A DNA stretch of 64,000 nt, taken from a virus. The stretch lies in IMG/VR virus record IMGVR_UViG_3300030110_004304, positions 27,346 to 91,345 of that record. One strand, 5' to 3'. The position numbers and the translations under genes are program-made. This document shows positions 39,588 through 48,915 of this stretch, piece after piece; position 1 is the stretch's first letter; every line of letters begins with the position of its first letter. A model generated the notes under the pieces. The model was not told the origin of the DNA. It worked only from the letters and a program-made list of their open reading frames with translations, and searched no databases.

Positions 39588-39891
39588 ATAATTTTTTTAA
39601 TATTTCGTGCCCTCCTTCTTCGTGCTCAATTTCTCCTAACATAGATCCAAATACTTCATTTTCTTCTTCAAGTCTTAAAACCTCATCTCTCATCATGTCA
39701 TATAAATCATAAGTTATTTGGCAATCAGTGTATTTTTCACTCATATCTAAATACTTCTTTATCCAAGTTTTATTTGCTTCATAAAGCTTGTTACATCTAT
39801 TATTCAGATTATAGTTGAGTAAAAATAATGTTACACTTATAATACACACTACATAAAACGGCCTCCTAAATCGGTCCTGTGTTGTCTTCAT
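39571..39891 (-). CDS. Small membrane-anchored helical protein
   Basis: 106 aa. One N-terminal membrane helix (FYVVCIISVTLFLLNYNL, about 12-29) is followed by an acidic, Glu-rich helical domain likely to form a coiled coil. Both ends overlap neighbours (17 bp and 26 bp), a packed early-gene arrangement. Not recognised; the topology is similar to a spanin or membrane tether. Confidence 0.7.
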   Translation of the reverse strand: MKTTQDRFRRPFYVVCIISVTLFLLNYNLNNRCNKLYEANKTWIKKYLDMSEKYTDCQITYDLYDMMRDEVLRLEEENEVFGSMLGEIEHEEGGHEILKKLYDETK

Positions 39892-40075
39892 CTTTTTTAA
39901 AATTTATATTACTATCTGCTACATGTTCGTTATAACTTGCTTCTGAATTTGCACATGCTTCTAAATCAGATAAAAATTCGTCTACATTTTTAGCTACCCA
40001 ATTAGGAACATCAGAAACATATTCTTCTTTTCCATTATCCCAAGTTATTTTAATTGTCCAGTGTTCTACTCTCAT
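39866..40075 (-). CDS. Hypothetical acidic small protein
   Basis: 69 aa. It starts with a beta-like stretch WTIKITWDNGKEEYV, followed by an acidic helix and a polar tail. No membrane segment. It overlaps the next gene by 26 bp. Not recognised; small acidic phage proteins of this sort often act on host proteins, but nothing specific shows that here. Confidence 0.7.
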   Translation of the reverse strand: MRVEHWTIKITWDNGKEEYVSDVPNWVAKNVDEFLSDLEACANSEASYNEHVADSNINFKKDEDNTGPI

Positions 40076-40085
40076 AATTTATTTT

Positions 40086-40385
40086 TTATTCCATTAAACC
40101 TATTGGTGCTACTACAATATTTCCTACTAGAAAATCATCAACCATACTACTGGCTATTTGATTATGGTGTAAGTGTCTGAGTTTACCTTCTTCATTTATT
40201 ATTAAGTCGTACTTACCGCATCTAGACTTTCTAATTTCTATATATCCACCAACAGCTTCTTGTAAATTGTCTAAGTCTAAATCCTTTGTAAAAGGAGTTA
40301 TAGTAGAAACTAATTCTTTTCCGTCAGTAAGACTTACTTCTATAAGAACAGGTGAATCTAAAACTAATCTTTCTTCGTGTTTCAT
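40086..40385 (-). CDS. DUF3846-like protein
   Basis: 99 aa. The central part GYIEIRKSRCGKYDLIINEEGKLR followed by a short helix and FLVGNIVVAPI matches the layout of the DUF3846 family (beta hairpin, NEEGKL, then a final 'vGdvvv' strand), frequent in phages. Function of the family is unknown. It follows a terminator hairpin (40401-40432), so it probably starts a new transcript segment or lies beyond an attenuator. Confidence 0.65.
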   Translation of the reverse strand: MKHEERLVLDSPVLIEVSLTDGKELVSTITPFTKDLDLDNLQEAVGGYIEIRKSRCGKYDLIINEEGKLRHLHHNQIASSMVDDFLVGNIVVAPIGLME

Positions 40386-40393
40386 GGTAATTG

Positions 40394-40432
40394 TTTTAAA
40401 AGTGTGAAAGTACTTTAAAATACTCCCACACT
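40394..40432 (-). terminator. Intrinsic terminator, leftward
   Basis: On the - strand AGTGTGGGAGTA pairs with TACTTTCACACT (12 bp, two G-U wobbles that exist only on this strand) around an 8-nt loop, followed by TTTAAAA. It separates the microprotein gene at 40440-40598 from the DUF3846-like gene. The U-tract is broken, so it may only attenuate. Confidence 0.6.
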
Positions 40433-40439
40433 AAGTTAG

Positions 40440-40598
40440 TTATTGTTTTTTAAATGCTAAAAAGAACTCTCTCACCGCAAAACCTGCAGCAAAGAAAGCA
40501 TAATTTATACTCCCATTAATAAAGAGTGCTAGGCCTATACCACCGATAGCGGCAGACTTAAACCAAGACTTGTTTACGATTTCTATAATCTTATCCAT
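40440..40598 (-). CDS. 52-aa membrane protein
   Basis: 52 aa: an N-terminal amphipathic stretch MDKIIEIVNKSW, then two short hydrophobic segments (AAIGGIGLALFI and INYAFFAAGFAV) and a basic end. The start overlaps the upstream gene's stop by 8 bp and a terminator follows the stop, which supports it as a real gene. It may be a small inner-membrane protein with two short helices. Function unknown. Confidence 0.75.
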   Translation of the reverse strand: MDKIIEIVNKSWFKSAAIGGIGLALFINGSINYAFFAAGFAVREFFLAFKKQ

Positions 40599-40875
40599 GT
40601 TTATTGTTTTTTTTATTTAGATATTTTTCTTTTACTTCCTCTATATAAACTTCTTCAGGATCGAGGAATCTGAATCCTGGTTTAGAGTCTTTACCTAAAA
40701 GCCAAGAAATAGTATTTTCTAAAGACCAAGAGTAATAAGCTATAAAAGCTTCTCCATAAACATGTATATACATATCATGTTTACCTCTATTTTTTCTCAT
40801 GAATCTGTCATACCTTTTCATTACTCTAGGAGACATTTTACCTTCTTCGACTTCAATGTGTATTTTATCTGCCAT
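40591..40875 (-). CDS. Hypothetical basic protein
   Basis: 94 aa. It starts with a beta-like IHIEVEEGKMSP, then a basic helix RVMKRYDRFMRKNRGKH and an aromatic stretch, and ends in a Lys/Asn-rich tail. No catalytic motif or membrane helix. It is followed by the 52-aa membrane gene with an 8-bp overlap. Not recognised. Confidence 0.7.
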   Translation of the reverse strand: MADKIHIEVEEGKMSPRVMKRYDRFMRKNRGKHDMYIHVYGEAFIAYYSWSLENTISWLLGKDSKPGFRFLDPEEVYIEEVKEKYLNKKNNKHG

Positions 40876-40903
40876 AAATTTATAAATTTTTAAGAGGAAG
40901 AGT

Positions 40904-41515
40904 TTATAATTGTTCTTCCTCTAGTGGTTCGATTTTTGGTTTCTTTCTTAATTGTTTAAATATTTCGAGACAAAGCTCTTCTTTCTTTGGTTCCAATATT
41001 GACCATACTTCTTGATCCAATAAATCAGCATCTAGTCTACTTTCCCAGGATTCTTTTAGAGCTTGTGATTTGCTCAAAATCAAAGGAATAGTACTAGCTT
41101 GCCCATTATTTGGATGGAAAAAATTATTTTGAAGTATAGCTTTTTTGCCATCAGGACTTATTTTTGAATACTCGCCATTCATTACTAATAAATAATCTGC
41201 CTTAAATTTATCAGGTATAGAATAGACTATGACTAAAGAATCCTCTCTGTCATAGTCATCCACATAATTATCGAAAGCAGTTACTGTATCATAAAAACAT
41301 TGAAAATCAATGTCTTGATAATAATCTACAAGCACAAAAACAAAACCTTCTTGATATTCCGATATAGTACAGTCACTTGTATAGGCATTTACAAACCTAT
41401 TATTTAAGACTGTTTTTCCAAAACTATTCTTAACATGACATGTAAAAATAGACTTTGGAATATCTAGTAAAGGAAAAAGAAAGGTTGCCGTTTTAGTATA
41501 CTTGAGCTTCCCCAT
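40904..41515 (-). CDS. Hypothetical protein
   Basis: 203 aa, predicted mixed alpha/beta. The N-terminal half is beta-rich and aromatic (FVFVLVDYYQDIDFQCFYD) and the C-terminal half is helical with an acidic-basic tail KKPKIEPLEEEQL. It follows the nuclease gene by 3 bp, so it is probably co-translated with the recombination genes. No motif recognised. Confidence 0.7.
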   Translation of the reverse strand: MGKLKYTKTATFLFPLLDIPKSIFTCHVKNSFGKTVLNNRFVNAYTSDCTISEYQEGFVFVLVDYYQDIDFQCFYDTVTAFDNYVDDYDREDSLVIVYSIPDKFKADYLLVMNGEYSKISPDGKKAILQNNFFHPNNGQASTIPLILSKSQALKESWESRLDADLLDQEVWSILEPKKEELCLEIFKQLRKKPKIEPLEEEQL

Positions 41516-41518
41516 AAT

Positions 41519-42529
41519 TTAAACAGTTAACTCTACACAGTGCGACTCATAATATTCCATAGGGTAATCCCACTTATCGTTTTCTGTATGAAATTTATAT
41601 CTTTTCATAGCTTGATGAAATCCTTCTACAACTTTATTGTTGCTCAGAGTTCCACCATTTAAACCAATTTGTAAAATTTTAGAATTAGAGCTATAAACTA
41701 AAGGTTTATTTATAGAATCTTTTTCCGCAACAAACCATTTAAAATTATTTATGTGATAATTATTTAAGTTAGTACCAGTTATAGATTGCTCTAAAGCAAA
41801 ATGATACACAGCTGCTTGAAAATCATAACGATATTTCCATAAAGAATAAGGAAAACCGTATACAGTATTCGCAGTAGTTTTAACATCTATAGGTGTGATA
41901 GTTTGTAGCTTATGATTAATAAAAACTAAATCTAACTCACATTTCATAGGAATACTCTCAAACTCAAATTCAATAACCTTTTTCTTAATCAATTCCATAT
42001 GTGATTCTTTAGGTTTTAAATATTTTGAAATATAAGAGTCTGACATTAAAGAAGCATGAGTAGTAACAGCCTTATAATAATCTTCACTAGATATTACTGT
42101 TTTACCAGCACTATCTATTAAATTTTCTAAATAAGTCTGTCCCTGTTCTATTACTTTGTTAATTCTAGTATCTTCTTTCCAAGATTGGCCATAGTTTACA
42201 AAACCACATGCCCTTACAATACTATCTTTACAATCTTCTAGCTTGACAATAAACTCACGGGCTTCCATATGCTCATCATAAACATAGTCCACAACAGTCT
42301 TAATAGTATCACTAACTGCTGATTCTCCCATGATATAAAACTTATCAGTAAACTCTGTGTCTTCAGTTACTAAATGATCAACAGCACTCCCAAATACAAA
42401 ATGAGGGGCTATTGTTCTTTCTTCTGTCATATATCTTTCTTGTGCCCTTATAAATGATCCTGGGCTCTTTAGGATCTCTTTTAACAAACTTTGATTTAAT
42501 TTTTCAATAGTCCGATATTCTATTTCCAT
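41519..42529 (-). CDS. PD-(D/E)XK exonuclease, RecE/RecB-like
   Basis: 336 aa. Early helix NQSLLKEILKSPGSFIRA and HFVFGSAVDHL match the N-terminal signature of phage RecE-type/PDDEXK nucleases. The catalytic core is visible as KCELDLVFIN (Asp) then TPIDVKTTA (Asp-x-Lys), followed by the QAAVYHFAL helix. Such enzymes resect double-stranded DNA to leave single strands for annealing. Neighbours are a RusA-like resolvase (26-bp overlap) and, further along, a Sak4-like ATPase and SSB-like proteins, so it probably serves phage recombination. Confidence 0.8.
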   Translation of the reverse strand: MEIEYRTIEKLNQSLLKEILKSPGSFIRAQERYMTEERTIAPHFVFGSAVDHLVTEDTEFTDKFYIMGESAVSDTIKTVVDYVYDEHMEAREFIVKLEDCKDSIVRACGFVNYGQSWKEDTRINKVIEQGQTYLENLIDSAGKTVISSEDYYKAVTTHASLMSDSYISKYLKPKESHMELIKKKVIEFEFESIPMKCELDLVFINHKLQTITPIDVKTTANTVYGFPYSLWKYRYDFQAAVYHFALEQSITGTNLNNYHINNFKWFVAEKDSINKPLVYSSNSKILQIGLNGGTLSNNKVVEGFHQAMKRYKFHTENDKWDYPMEYYESHCVELTV

Positions 42530-43019
42530 CTTTTATAGTTTTAATATTATACACTAATTTTCTTTCTTTTAGAGTTTTAACGGGCCTAAACTCGTAAGTA
42601 CTCTTACTAATATAATCTACGGTATCATCCGGAATGAGATTCTTTTTAATTAACATATCATCTAAAGCTTTAAGCCAGACTAATGCTAAATTACCTATAT
42701 CCCAATTTGCACGGTAACCCTCCGCAGGGGGTTTCCAATTAACCCTCCTTTTTCCTGTCTTTCTATCTCGTAAAGACTTTACATTTCCATAATTCAGCGG
42801 AGCATAAACAATTAGATGTGTCTCAATAGGAGTATCTATAGTTAAATTATTAGGTATATGCTTCTCGATATAACCGTGTAGAGCCGCCACGAAAGCAGCT
42901 CTTACGGTAAAATGAGATGAGGCATATATTTTATTATAACCAATTTTTATCCATTTGTTTTTACTCTGAGGAATATGTGTTATAAATTCAGGAAATTCTA
43001 GTTTTATTTCACTTACCAT
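42504..43019 (-). CDS. RusA-like Holliday-junction resolvase
   Basis: 171 aa. The C-terminal half holds the RusA arrangement: YRANWDIGNLALVWLKALDD then IPDDTVDYIS, giving Asp-x-x-Asn, a Lys helix and an Asp pair as in RusA, which cuts four-way junctions with Mg2+ held by Asp residues. The N-terminal strand ETHLIVYAPLN fits the fold. Length is slightly above the ~120-aa bacterial RusA. It overlaps the exonuclease gene. Confidence 0.72.
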   Translation of the reverse strand: MVSEIKLEFPEFITHIPQSKNKWIKIGYNKIYASSHFTVRAAFVAALHGYIEKHIPNNLTIDTPIETHLIVYAPLNYGNVKSLRDRKTGKRRVNWKPPAEGYRANWDIGNLALVWLKALDDMLIKKNLIPDDTVDYISKSTYEFRPVKTLKERKLVYNIKTIKDGNRISDY

Positions 43020-44480
43020 TTATATATCCTTAATCCTTCCCTTAGTAACAATAGTCATTTCTACTAAACTAGAGCGAAGATCAGATACTAAGCTAGTATA
43101 TTTAGCAAAATCTATATCAGGAGGAAGTATGTCTTGTTTTCTAGAATACGTAAACTTGGAAGTATCTAAAAGATCTTCAAGTTGCTTTTGATTATATTCA
43201 TAGTATCCTAAATCTAATAATTCATACTCAAATGGGATAACATTCCTATCATCATCATATTCTATTACTGAAACAGGAACATACTCACAACATCTAAGTT
43301 TTCCAGAATCTGCATAAGGACATGCTACTACATTCATAGGATTAATTAAAACACCTAAACCATGCTCTCCAAAGTAACCTCCTTTTAGCCATTCTGAATT
43401 AGCAGCATGAAGTCCTCTAGAACAAGTAGCATCTGCATTAGAATCACATTGTTGTCTAGGAATAGCTACTGGATCTCCCAATCTAATAGTCATCCTGCCT
43501 GAATATCCATCAGTATATATAGTAGCATCCGGATTATCTAAATCCGATAAAGCATCATACATAGCTTGAACATTACCCAGACAAACATGTCCCTTGTAAG
43601 GATCTTGAGTATCATCTAAATTATTATAAGTAGTTACAGATTTAGTAGGAACAGCTTCAATAGAATCTGCTAATCCACTTTCTACAAGCATTTGAGCTAT
43701 TAAAGGACTATCAGGAATTTCTACTACTTTTTCGTCACTACCTATAGAAGAAGCAAACTTCTTGTGTTTGTGTACTGAATAGTATTTATCTATTTCATCA
43801 GTAGGAAACCCATCTTGCATTATATACTTTGCATAAAAAGCATAATCATTAGGATCTTTCTTCTCAGCCTTTAATTTAACCCATTCCTGAGCAATAGCCT
43901 GATTCTCTTTTAAATTACCCTCTTGTTTAAGATTAACATTTCTATATGCTACAAAACATCCAGAAGGAGTCACTGTCATTTTATTCTTTTTCAAGAAACC
44001 ATATAAATCTTCTCTACATCTAGTATTAGGATTTAAAACACATAGTTTCCAAAAATTAGATAAAGCAGAAAACATTTCAGAAGATTTTAAATCTGCTTTA
44101 CGTTGGTAATTATAAACTAACTCTGAAGCTAAGAATTGAGGTATAGGAATATCAATGCCTTTCATAAAAATTTGAGAACCCAAAACTCTAAAAATAGGAT
44201 CATTTTTACAATTCTTCATAAAGTCCACTAAATCTGCATTATATTCTGCTTCTTTTTTAACCTCTTCAAACTCTTCTTGCATTTGTTTTTCTTGAGCAGT
44301 TATCTTAGGAACAAATATTTCTTTTATTTCTTCTACTGCTTCAACATCTCCCTCTTTAACATTTAGAATCTGCTCATAAATATTGATTAATTCTAAATCA
44401 TCATTAAAAGTTCGTTGAAATAACTCTCCTCCAATATTGCATATTATAGTATTGCCTACTTTAGTTGTTTGTATATTCAT
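43020..44480 (-). CDS. rIIB: rIIB-like protein
   Basis: 486 aa. The second half resembles phage rIIB proteins: SGCFVAYRNVN near 167-177, a long polar linker, then CSRGLHAANSEWLKGGYFG and VLINPMNVVACPY, ending in a charged C-terminus. In T4, rIIA and rIIB are membrane-associated proteins needed to grow on lambda lysogens (exclusion). The rIIA-like gene lies just upstream with one small gene between, supporting the call. Biochemical function is still unknown in the family. Confidence 0.72.
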   Translation of the reverse strand: MNIQTTKVGNTIICNIGGELFQRTFNDDLELINIYEQILNVKEGDVEAVEEIKEIFVPKITAQEKQMQEEFEEVKKEAEYNADLVDFMKNCKNDPIFRVLGSQIFMKGIDIPIPQFLASELVYNYQRKADLKSSEMFSALSNFWKLCVLNPNTRCREDLYGFLKKNKMTVTPSGCFVAYRNVNLKQEGNLKENQAIAQEWVKLKAEKKDPNDYAFYAKYIMQDGFPTDEIDKYYSVHKHKKFASSIGSDEKVVEIPDSPLIAQMLVESGLADSIEAVPTKSVTTYNNLDDTQDPYKGHVCLGNVQAMYDALSDLDNPDATIYTDGYSGRMTIRLGDPVAIPRQQCDSNADATCSRGLHAANSEWLKGGYFGEHGLGVLINPMNVVACPYADSGKLRCCEYVPVSVIEYDDDRNVIPFEYELLDLGYYEYNQKQLEDLLDTSKFTYSRKQDILPPDIDFAKYTSLVSDLRSSLVEMTIVTKGRIKDI

Positions 44481-44715
44481 CGCTGTCGTTTTTTAATCTA
44501 ATTAAATTTTGAGTACCCCACCATCTGTTTATAGCTATTCTTAAAGGAGGTAGGCCTTTGTCTATACTCCATTGGTCTTTCCTTTTAAAATGTATAGCTC
44601 TTGGTGTTAACTTTACTACTGTTTCTACATAAAGCTCACTATGCATTGCCCTAAGAACTTTATCTCCAGGGCGTATTTCTTTACCGAAATAGTCGGTATG
44701 TTCGTTTGTTGTCAT
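44461..44715 (-). CDS. Small SH3/Tudor-like hypothetical protein
   Basis: 84 aa. The segment IRPGDKVLRAM followed by YVETVVKLTPRAIHFK has the 'GDxV...V..I' beta-barrel pattern of SH3-like small proteins. It sits between the rIIA- and rIIB-like genes, overlapping the latter by 20 bp and 7 bp from the former. It could be a partner of the rII proteins; nothing shows it directly. Confidence 0.65.
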   Translation of the reverse strand: MTTNEHTDYFGKEIRPGDKVLRAMHSELYVETVVKLTPRAIHFKRKDQWSIDKGLPPLRIAINRWWGTQNLIRLKNDSDEYTNN

Positions 44716-44721
44716 TTTTTA

Positions 44722-47229
44722 TTAATTTAATTGTTTTTCTTCAACAAATGTATGTTCATCTGTCGTCTCATCGTTTCGATTGTCTTTTAACCAAGATACT
44801 TCCTCATTGTTAAACATAACATAGTAATAAGAATTTATTCTTTTAAAGCCTTTTATATTTCGAAGCCCTTTATTATGATTTCTTATATATCTGGCAATAT
44901 GTAAATAAGGAAAATCTTCTGTATTTTTCCAAGTTAAATAATGTAATATTTCCAACCCTTTAAAATATTGCTGAACGTTTTTTACTTTATCTAAAAATTC
45001 ATCATCAAAGAGATTCTTTTCACAAGCTACTCTATAGCAACTATCCATAAAATCCTGATCAATATTATAATCACGAACTTTATTTTTAATACGATATTCA
45101 TTTATAAACTCTAAATCCTTTCCTAAAGGTTCATAGATTTTATTCCACAACTCGTAATACTTACTATACTTATCTATCAAATCTCTTGCTTCTCTAAGAT
45201 TTTTATCTTCTTTGAGTTTTCTTATAGACATAGCTCTACTAAAAACCTTATTATTCTTACTCATAAAATTATCTATTGTTATTGTATTAGGTAAATCATT
45301 AAAATATTTCAAATTGGTAGGAGCAACAGTATATACTATCACACGTCCCTTCATATCTGTTCTACTTCTAGGCAAATTAATAGCAGTTGTTTCATGATAA
45401 TATAAAGCTATGGTTTGTAACTTTTCTCTATTTTCATATGTTCCTACTATTTTAAGAGGCTTAACACATTGATCAATCTTATATTTTATAAGCTCTGTCC
45501 TATGCCAGCTATAATTATTACCTTGAACATAATATTCTAATAATTGCTTAGCTACAATTTTACTTCTATCTATAGTTTTACGAGCACCATAAGTGTTAGC
45601 TATCCAAGTTTTATCTACGACTACTCTATCATAAGACTTTGTTCTTTTCAACATAGCTTTAGTAATAGTATCTTGGTAAAGCTTAATCTTAGATCTCCAA
45701 TTTGCTCTATCGTCCCAATCTAAATTGAGCCACTTAACATATGTTGTCAATTTTATAGAATATTTAGGTTTACGTCTTATTAAATATACGTCTTCATCAT
45801 TTTCTAACTCATACCTAATATACTTACTCTTTCTAGCAACTGTATTATCTTTAACTCTGTAAACATTCTTGTCTCCATGAGTCATTAAATAAGTAACATT
45901 GTTACCTGCTTTTCTAAGACCGTGACCACCTATATAATGATCACAACTATAGTCAAAGAAAGGATAAGTAGGAATTGGCAAACGAGTTTCCTGAAAAGGT
46001 TTAAACGTAAACCAAGGTAGTTTGTCTTTAAACTTTTCTTCTGGATATAATTCAGATAAGTCAAAACTAACTCCTTCATATTCTAAAGTAGGAGAGGAAT
46101 CTTCAACATCCATATAATACAATAAATCCTCAGTTTCTAATTCTTTATCGTTTTCCCACCTTTGTTCAAACTCTGCTATTAAAAGTTTAATCTTATCTCT
46201 AATAGCTTTTTTAGTTCTAGGAGTATACTTTACATCTTCTCTAGTCTGAATAATATCTAATTCACCTATTTCAAATCGTAAAGCCACAGGAAAGTCATAT
46301 TCTTTAACTTCAGAAATATTATCCCAGTCAATAGGATAAGCAACTTTACCTAAACATAAATGAAGTCCTTTAAATGGAGAATTTAGATCATTCTTCATCC
46401 AATTAGTACCTCTTATTATTTTGTAATCATTTGATAAAGGCTGATCTCTTTCATAGCTAGCTGTATAACTATATCTCCTTCTTGCAGGAATCATCAACAT
46501 ATCTCCTCTAAAATATACATTATCAAAATAGACTAATTGCTTTTTACATTCTTCAATAAATCTTTCTTTATCGTTACTATCTTCTTTTCTATCCTCTTTG
46601 ATATATATTTTAATCTCAGTCCCATTTCTTTCAGAAGTAGGATTTTGAGAAAATAAATCTAATCTAGGTTGCTTTTCTCCTTTTCTTAAGAGATAAATAT
46701 ATTCTATATTATTATACCTAGTTCTAATATGCACTACGTCACTATAAGACAGACCGGATTTAGAACCAATTCCAAAAGCACCTATAACATTGTTAGATTC
46801 TTCTTTAGTAGAACTTAAATAGCTACAAAATACATCTGTAACTCTTTCTTCAGATAAACCAACTCCGAAATCTTCAGTACTCCAATAATAACCAGTAGAG
46901 TCTTTAGATATAGTAACTACTACAGCATCGTCATCAAAGACATTTAATTGTCTTTTTAGAGTATTTAATTCTTGATCAGTTGATTTATGATAAATACTAT
47001 ATTCATTTCTTATAGCATGTAAATCATTGTTTTTTATGAACTCTGCTTCAGCATGAGCGTCAAAGGAATTACTTACATATTCTCTTACAATAGCCCCTAT
47101 AGGATTCTTGTAAGGATTTTGTAATAAATCCCACAACTTATGAATATTTTCTTCGCTAATTTTAGCATCTTGACCCTTGAGAGCCATATTGGATTCATAA
47201 GCTAATTGATTATTTCTTTGTAACTTCAT
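44722..47229 (-). CDS. rIIA: rIIA-like GHKL ATPase
   Basis: 835 aa. The N-terminal ~250 residues form a GHKL ATP-binding domain: N-box REYVSNSFDAHAE near residues 44-56, G1 box EDFGVGLSEERV, and G2 box GAFGIGSKSGLS. This is the ATPase fold of Hsp90, MutL and gyrase, and is present in rIIA. The remainder is charged and helical/beta. T4 rIIA is about 725 aa, so this is somewhat longer. Together with the rIIB-like gene it forms the classical rII pair; the usual proposal is protection against prophage or other exclusion. Confidence 0.82.
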   Translation of the reverse strand: MKLQRNNQLAYESNMALKGQDAKISEENIHKLWDLLQNPYKNPIGAIVREYVSNSFDAHAEAEFIKNNDLHAIRNEYSIYHKSTDQELNTLKRQLNVFDDDAVVVTISKDSTGYYWSTEDFGVGLSEERVTDVFCSYLSSTKEESNNVIGAFGIGSKSGLSYSDVVHIRTRYNNIEYIYLLRKGEKQPRLDLFSQNPTSERNGTEIKIYIKEDRKEDSNDKERFIEECKKQLVYFDNVYFRGDMLMIPARRRYSYTASYERDQPLSNDYKIIRGTNWMKNDLNSPFKGLHLCLGKVAYPIDWDNISEVKEYDFPVALRFEIGELDIIQTREDVKYTPRTKKAIRDKIKLLIAEFEQRWENDKELETEDLLYYMDVEDSSPTLEYEGVSFDLSELYPEEKFKDKLPWFTFKPFQETRLPIPTYPFFDYSCDHYIGGHGLRKAGNNVTYLMTHGDKNVYRVKDNTVARKSKYIRYELENDEDVYLIRRKPKYSIKLTTYVKWLNLDWDDRANWRSKIKLYQDTITKAMLKRTKSYDRVVVDKTWIANTYGARKTIDRSKIVAKQLLEYYVQGNNYSWHRTELIKYKIDQCVKPLKIVGTYENREKLQTIALYYHETTAINLPRSRTDMKGRVIVYTVAPTNLKYFNDLPNTITIDNFMSKNNKVFSRAMSIRKLKEDKNLREARDLIDKYSKYYELWNKIYEPLGKDLEFINEYRIKNKVRDYNIDQDFMDSCYRVACEKNLFDDEFLDKVKNVQQYFKGLEILHYLTWKNTEDFPYLHIARYIRNHNKGLRNIKGFKRINSYYYVMFNNEEVSWLKDNRNDETTDEHTFVEEKQLN

Positions 47230-48241
47230 TTATTCTTCTTTTTAAACATTTATAAAACTCTTCTTTAGCATTTTCAATACCTATAACTTTCACTAAATCT
47301 GAAAAGTCAGTAACTTCATCATATTTAGGCATAAAAAAATGAGGGATGTGATACTTTTCTGTAAATTCTACAGATAGTTTTTCACCAGCTTTATCATTAT
47401 CAAAAAGACAGATTACTTCTTTAAATCTTCGTTTATATTCGTCCATAACAGACTGCTTCATCAACACAGATTCTGACTGCAAACCAATTGCAGTAATATT
47501 CACGACATCGTGAAGACTCATTACATCTTTTAAAGATTTAGTAATGATTAAAAGATCTCCAGATTCAGGCAATTGCCTATATCCTTGGTGAACACTATAA
47601 TTTGCATTATTTATCCACTTAAATCTTTTGTTATATGGTTGATAGATTTTATAAGAAATAATATTATCCTTAACTTCTTGATAAGAGTAAGCAAGTTTTT
47701 CTAATTTAACAGCTTTGCCATTATAAAAGACATAACTTATAGGAGCAACATTGTATTTAATAAGAGTTTTCTTTCTTATACCAAATTGCTTCCAATAGTT
47801 TGCATCGTGTTTATTGCACGGTCTTTTCTTAATCCCTATTTTTATTCTCTCTTTTGAGAAAGATTTTTTTATATTTTTTAATTTTTTACTTCTTTCTGCC
47901 GTAATATTTAAGTTTGCTAATCCAAAATCACAAGCTATTTTCAAAATTGCACTTTTATAACTAAGGTTAAATAACTTAGAAACAAAAACTATACAATCGC
48001 CACAGTCTTTAGTAGCAAAATCAGAAAACATCAGTATACTAGTCTTTGCTCTATGATAATATAATCCAAAAGAAGGCACATCATCTTGTCTTAGCGGACT
48101 ACAAAAAAGTTTTCTTCTATTTGTAGTTATATCCTCTCCTAGATAAAAAGAGTATATATCTTCTTGATTAATTATCTTGAATAATTCTTCTTTAGCGAAT
48201 TTTTCATTATAGATAATCGAATTTAAGTCTATTTTATCCAT
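47210..48241 (-). CDS. dnaG: DnaG-type primase (zinc-binding plus TOPRIM)
   Basis: 343 aa. The N-terminal part KLFCSPLRQDDVPSFGLY, then FSDFATKDCGDCIVFV, is the CHC2-type zinc-ribbon of DnaG primases. The C-terminal TOPRIM is visible as LLIITKSLKDVMSL (Lys where the usual first Glu stands), AIGLQSESV and VICLFDNDKAGE with the DxD-like metal site. Length fits a compact phage primase without the helicase-binding C-domain. Makes RNA primers at the fork with the DnaB-type helicase encoded nearby. Overlaps the rIIA-like gene by 20 bp. Confidence 0.85.
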   Translation of the reverse strand: MDKIDLNSIIYNEKFAKEELFKIINQEDIYSFYLGEDITTNRRKLFCSPLRQDDVPSFGLYYHRAKTSILMFSDFATKDCGDCIVFVSKLFNLSYKSAILKIACDFGLANLNITAERSKKLKNIKKSFSKERIKIGIKKRPCNKHDANYWKQFGIRKKTLIKYNVAPISYVFYNGKAVKLEKLAYSYQEVKDNIISYKIYQPYNKRFKWINNANYSVHQGYRQLPESGDLLIITKSLKDVMSLHDVVNITAIGLQSESVLMKQSVMDEYKRRFKEVICLFDNDKAGEKLSVEFTEKYHIPHFFMPKYDEVTDFSDLVKVIGIENAKEEFYKCLKRRINEVTKK

Positions 48242-48251
48242 AATATAAATT

Positions 48252-48279
48252 AAAAAAGGGAGACATTTCTGCCTCCCTT
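48252..48279 (-). terminator. Intrinsic terminator between SSB-like and primase genes
   Basis: On the - strand AAGGGAGGC pairs with GTCTCCCTT (9 bp, one G-U pair only on this strand) around a 6-nt loop and is followed by a U-run. It would cut expression of primase and rII relative to the SSB-like gene, which is needed in larger amounts. Confidence 0.8.
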
Positions 48280-48291
48280 ATATAACAACAA

Positions 48292-48888
48292 TTACCAATC
48301 GTCACCATCATTAGCTAAAGACTTAGAAGTCCCATTATCCGAAAATACTGGGTCTGCACTGTCTTCAGTTAATCTTTCCATAGCATCAATATTACCTCTT
48401 TTAAGTCTAGTGTTTTCAATAGAAACACTCATAGGCTCAATAAAAGGAACCCAAGAACGAACTTGAATATATTGTTTTACTCCCATAGTAGAACCATAGT
48501 TAGTAAAAACTCTATAGGTATTTTGACCAACTCCTTCTTTAAGAAGCTTCATAACTCCATCTAACATTGCTGTCGGATTAGGAAAATTAGGAAACTCAAA
48601 CTCACTACCATAAACAGCGTGTACTAAGTGTTTAAGAATTTTACCTTGTTTCTGAATTTGTTCATCAACAGTAGCATAATCAGTAGCTTCTTTCACATAC
48701 CAAAATGCAGTATTTACTTCACCTATTCCGTCATCATAAATTAGTTTATAATCAGGAGCATTATCTTTATCTTCTGCCGTTTTTCTCTTTAGAGAGATTT
48801 TTACATTTTCTACGATACCTGCCGTACCGTTGTTAAAAATTGAAACATTTGATCCTCCATTAAAGGAGTCATCATTTAAATTAATCAT
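48292..48888 (-). CDS. ssb: Single-stranded DNA-binding protein candidate
   Basis: 198 aa. The core has alternating strands compatible with an OB-fold (AGIVENVKISLKRK, DYKLIYDDG, KQYIQVRSWVPF), and the last ~40 residues are acidic and end in DGDDW. An acidic tail closing in an aromatic residue is how SSBs recruit partner proteins. It lies next to the Sak4-like ATPase and a protein with a similar acidic-Trp end, and is separated from primase by a terminator, as expected for an abundant fork protein. Confidence 0.65.
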   Translation of the reverse strand: MINLNDDSFNGGSNVSIFNNGTAGIVENVKISLKRKTAEDKDNAPDYKLIYDDGIGEVNTAFWYVKEATDYATVDEQIQKQGKILKHLVHAVYGSEFEFPNFPNPTAMLDGVMKLLKEGVGQNTYRVFTNYGSTMGVKQYIQVRSWVPFIEPMSVSIENTRLKRGNIDAMERLTEDSADPVFSDNGTSKSLANDGDDW

Positions 48889-48915
48889 ACTTTAAATTTT
48901 AAAAATTAATAATTA

